Assembly: GCA_964446245.1 (NCBI GenBank) | Contig: CAYUNI010000014.1 | Span: 1-15,456, forward strand | DNA: 15,456 nt | Reading direction: 5' to 3' | Source of the DNA: CAYUNI01 sp964446245 | Lineage (GTDB): Bacteria; Patescibacteriota; Minisyncoccia; Phycocordibacterales; XYD1-FULL-46-19 | In this document: piece after piece, positions 14,829 through 15,456 of the stretch | How positions within the stretch are numbered: position 1 is the first letter of the stretch | Layout: each line of letters starts with the position of its first letter | Made by a program: the position numbers and the translations under genes | Notes under the pieces: model-generated | Told to the model about the DNA's origin: nothing | Seen by the model: only the letters and a program-made list of their open reading frames with translations | The model's database searches: none

Positions 14829-14949
14829 AGGGGAGCTACTTAGCTTTAGCTAAGGGGCTGTTGGGACTTTGACAGAAAAATAGATAGTAAGCATCCAAAT
14901 AATACAAGTAAGACAAAAGAATAATATTTTTTCTTTTGTTCCGTTCATT
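14829..14949 (+). other. 16S rRNA 5' leader
   Basis: A transcribed leader of about 115 nt. It holds a small hairpin CTTAGC-ttta-GCTAAG (14839-14854), a CTTTGACAG word (about 14867) loosely resembling the rRNA antitermination boxA, and a perfect 9-bp hairpin ACAAAAGAA (14913-14921) with TTCTTTTGT (14931-14939) followed by a T-run just before the mature 16S. The last hairpin may take part in 5' processing. The boxA reading is tentative. Confidence 0.5.
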
Positions 14950-15016
14950 TTTTTTGAGAGTTTGATCTTGGCTCAGGATGAACGCTGGCGACGTGGATTA
15001 GGCATGCAAGTCGAAT

Positions 15017-15144
15017 GGTCATACCTCACTGCGTTCGGTCGCGGACAAAACGCGGACAAAACGCGGACTATTGCGGAAAAATTTCTGCGTAGTCCGGCGT
15101 TAAGTCGGCGAAAGTTTGCGTTCCGAGCATAGCGAGGTGTGACC
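15017..15144 (+). repeat. Enlarged 16S helix 6 (V1) containing GCGGA repeats
   Basis: The V1 stem is 128 nt compared with roughly 45 in E. coli. Its base is an 11-bp stem GGTCATACCTC (15017-15027) with GAGGTGTGACC (15134-15144). The tip is a hairpin of ACGCGGACTA (15061-15070) with TAGTCCGGCGT (15089-15100 region, one bulged G). Between them are tandem GCGGACAAAAC units (15041-15062). These words are also in the repeat block after rodA. Confidence 0.75.
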
Positions 15145-15226
15145 ATGGCAGACGAGGTAGTAACACGTAGGAACCTACCCTCAAGTCGGGCATAACTCGT
15201 CGAAAGGCGAGATAATTCTCGATAGT

Positions 15227-15329
15227 CCCAGCTCCACTTTTATAGCGGATTTTGTTTAACCAAATCGAGCACAGAATAATTTTCTGCGATTTATGGTTTT
15301 ATAGTATCGGATATAAAAGTGGGGCTGGG
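15227..15329 (+). repeat. Enlarged 16S helix 10 (V2) formed by a long inverted repeat
   Basis: CCCAGCTCCACTTTTATA (15227-15244) pairs over 18 positions (one T.G) with TATAAAAGTGGGGCTGGG (15312-15329). Inside, AACCA/TGGTT, AATCG/CGATT and CAGAA/TTCTG continue the hairpin. The helix is about 103 nt, against about 20 in E. coli. Pairing throughout indicates an expansion segment rather than damage. Confidence 0.75.
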
Positions 15330-15456
15330 TAAAGATTTATCGCTTGAGGAAGGGCCTGCGGGATATCAGCTAGTTGGTAGGGTAATGGCCTACCAAGGCA
15401 ATGACGTCTAGGGGAGGTGAGAGCCTGACCCCCACCGATGGTACTGAGAACGGACC

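Larger units (their letters stand above)
14950..15456 (+). rRNA. rrs: 16S ribosomal RNA gene, 5' part, cut by the window end
   Basis: Starts with GAGAGTTTGATCTTGGCTCAGGATGAACGCTGGCG and runs through the GGATTAGGCATGCAAGTCGAA, GGTAGGGTAATGGCCTACCAAGGC and ACTGAGAACGGACC blocks, to about E. coli position 325. The mature start is estimated seven bases before AGAGTTTG. The GTGGATTAGGCATGCAAGTCG wording is typical of Parcubacteria-type 16S genes. Helices 6 and 10 are much enlarged (listed separately). At about E. coli 313-327 the usual GAGACACGGTCC reads GAGAACGGACC, a mismatch likely to weaken universal primers that target this site. Confidence 0.97.

Overview
The window looks like chromosomal DNA of a Candidate Phyla Radiation (Patescibacteria) bacterium, probably on the Parcubacteria side. 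The evidence is a 23S rRNA gene interrupted by two group I introns with LAGLIDADG endonucleases, a 16S rRNA gene with a CPR-like 5' end (GGATTAGGCATGCAAGTCGAA) and enlarged variable helices, AT-rich compact genes with overlapping ends, nearly leaderless promoters with few Shine-Dalgarno sequences, and small or divergent versions of core enzymes. Phylum placement is inference from these traits; no search was possible. The standard genetic code fits: glyA ends in TGA, and TAA or TAG end the other genes.

Layout. (1) 1-3646: the 3' three quarters of a 23S rRNA gene, entered at about E. coli position 790. Intron 1 (1123-1876) sits after U1917 in helix 69. Intron 2 (2617-3413) sits after U2656 in the sarcin-ricin loop. 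Each carries a single-motif LAGLIDADG gene. (2) 3689-4020: a strongly structured segment between 23S and 5S, closed by a perfect 19-bp helix and holding at least five internal hairpins. I cannot assign it to any RNA family I know; it is the best candidate for something undescribed. (3) 4031-4141: 5S rRNA, followed by a 12-bp-stem terminator. (4) 4244-6155: a single-pass extracytoplasmic cysteine-motif protein and a RodA/FtsW peptidoglycan polymerase. (5) 6157-6360: dispersed-type GCGGA repeats and hairpins. (6) 6397-7116: an unknown charged protein with an in-frame open extension past its stop, then a bidirectional terminator. (7) 7246-8406 (minus): a GT4 glycosyltransferase, divergent from (8) a four-gene overlapping operon at 8481-12302: undecaprenyl-phosphate sugar-1-phosphate transferase, glyA, folD and a PAP2 phosphatase. 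(9) 12383-14740: secD-secF with its own promoter. (10) 14801-15456: rRNA promoter, AT-rich leader and the first third of a 16S rRNA gene.

Functionally the protein genes cover the cell envelope (RodA elongation, lipid-linked glycan initiation and extension, lipid-carrier phosphatase), one-carbon metabolism (GlyA producing 5,10-methylene-THF that FolD oxidises) and protein export (SecDF). The sugar transferase releases UMP and makes an undecaprenyl-linked sugar, and the PAP2 enzyme plausibly recycles undecaprenyl pyrophosphate, so two operon members share a lipid carrier.

The rRNA order is unusual: 23S-5S lies about 11 kb upstream of a separately promoted 16S on the same strand. Either 16S and 23S are unlinked in this genome or there are two rRNA loci; the window alone cannot decide. 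The 16S helices 6 and 10 are enlarged by hairpin sequence that resembles the repeats found after rodA.
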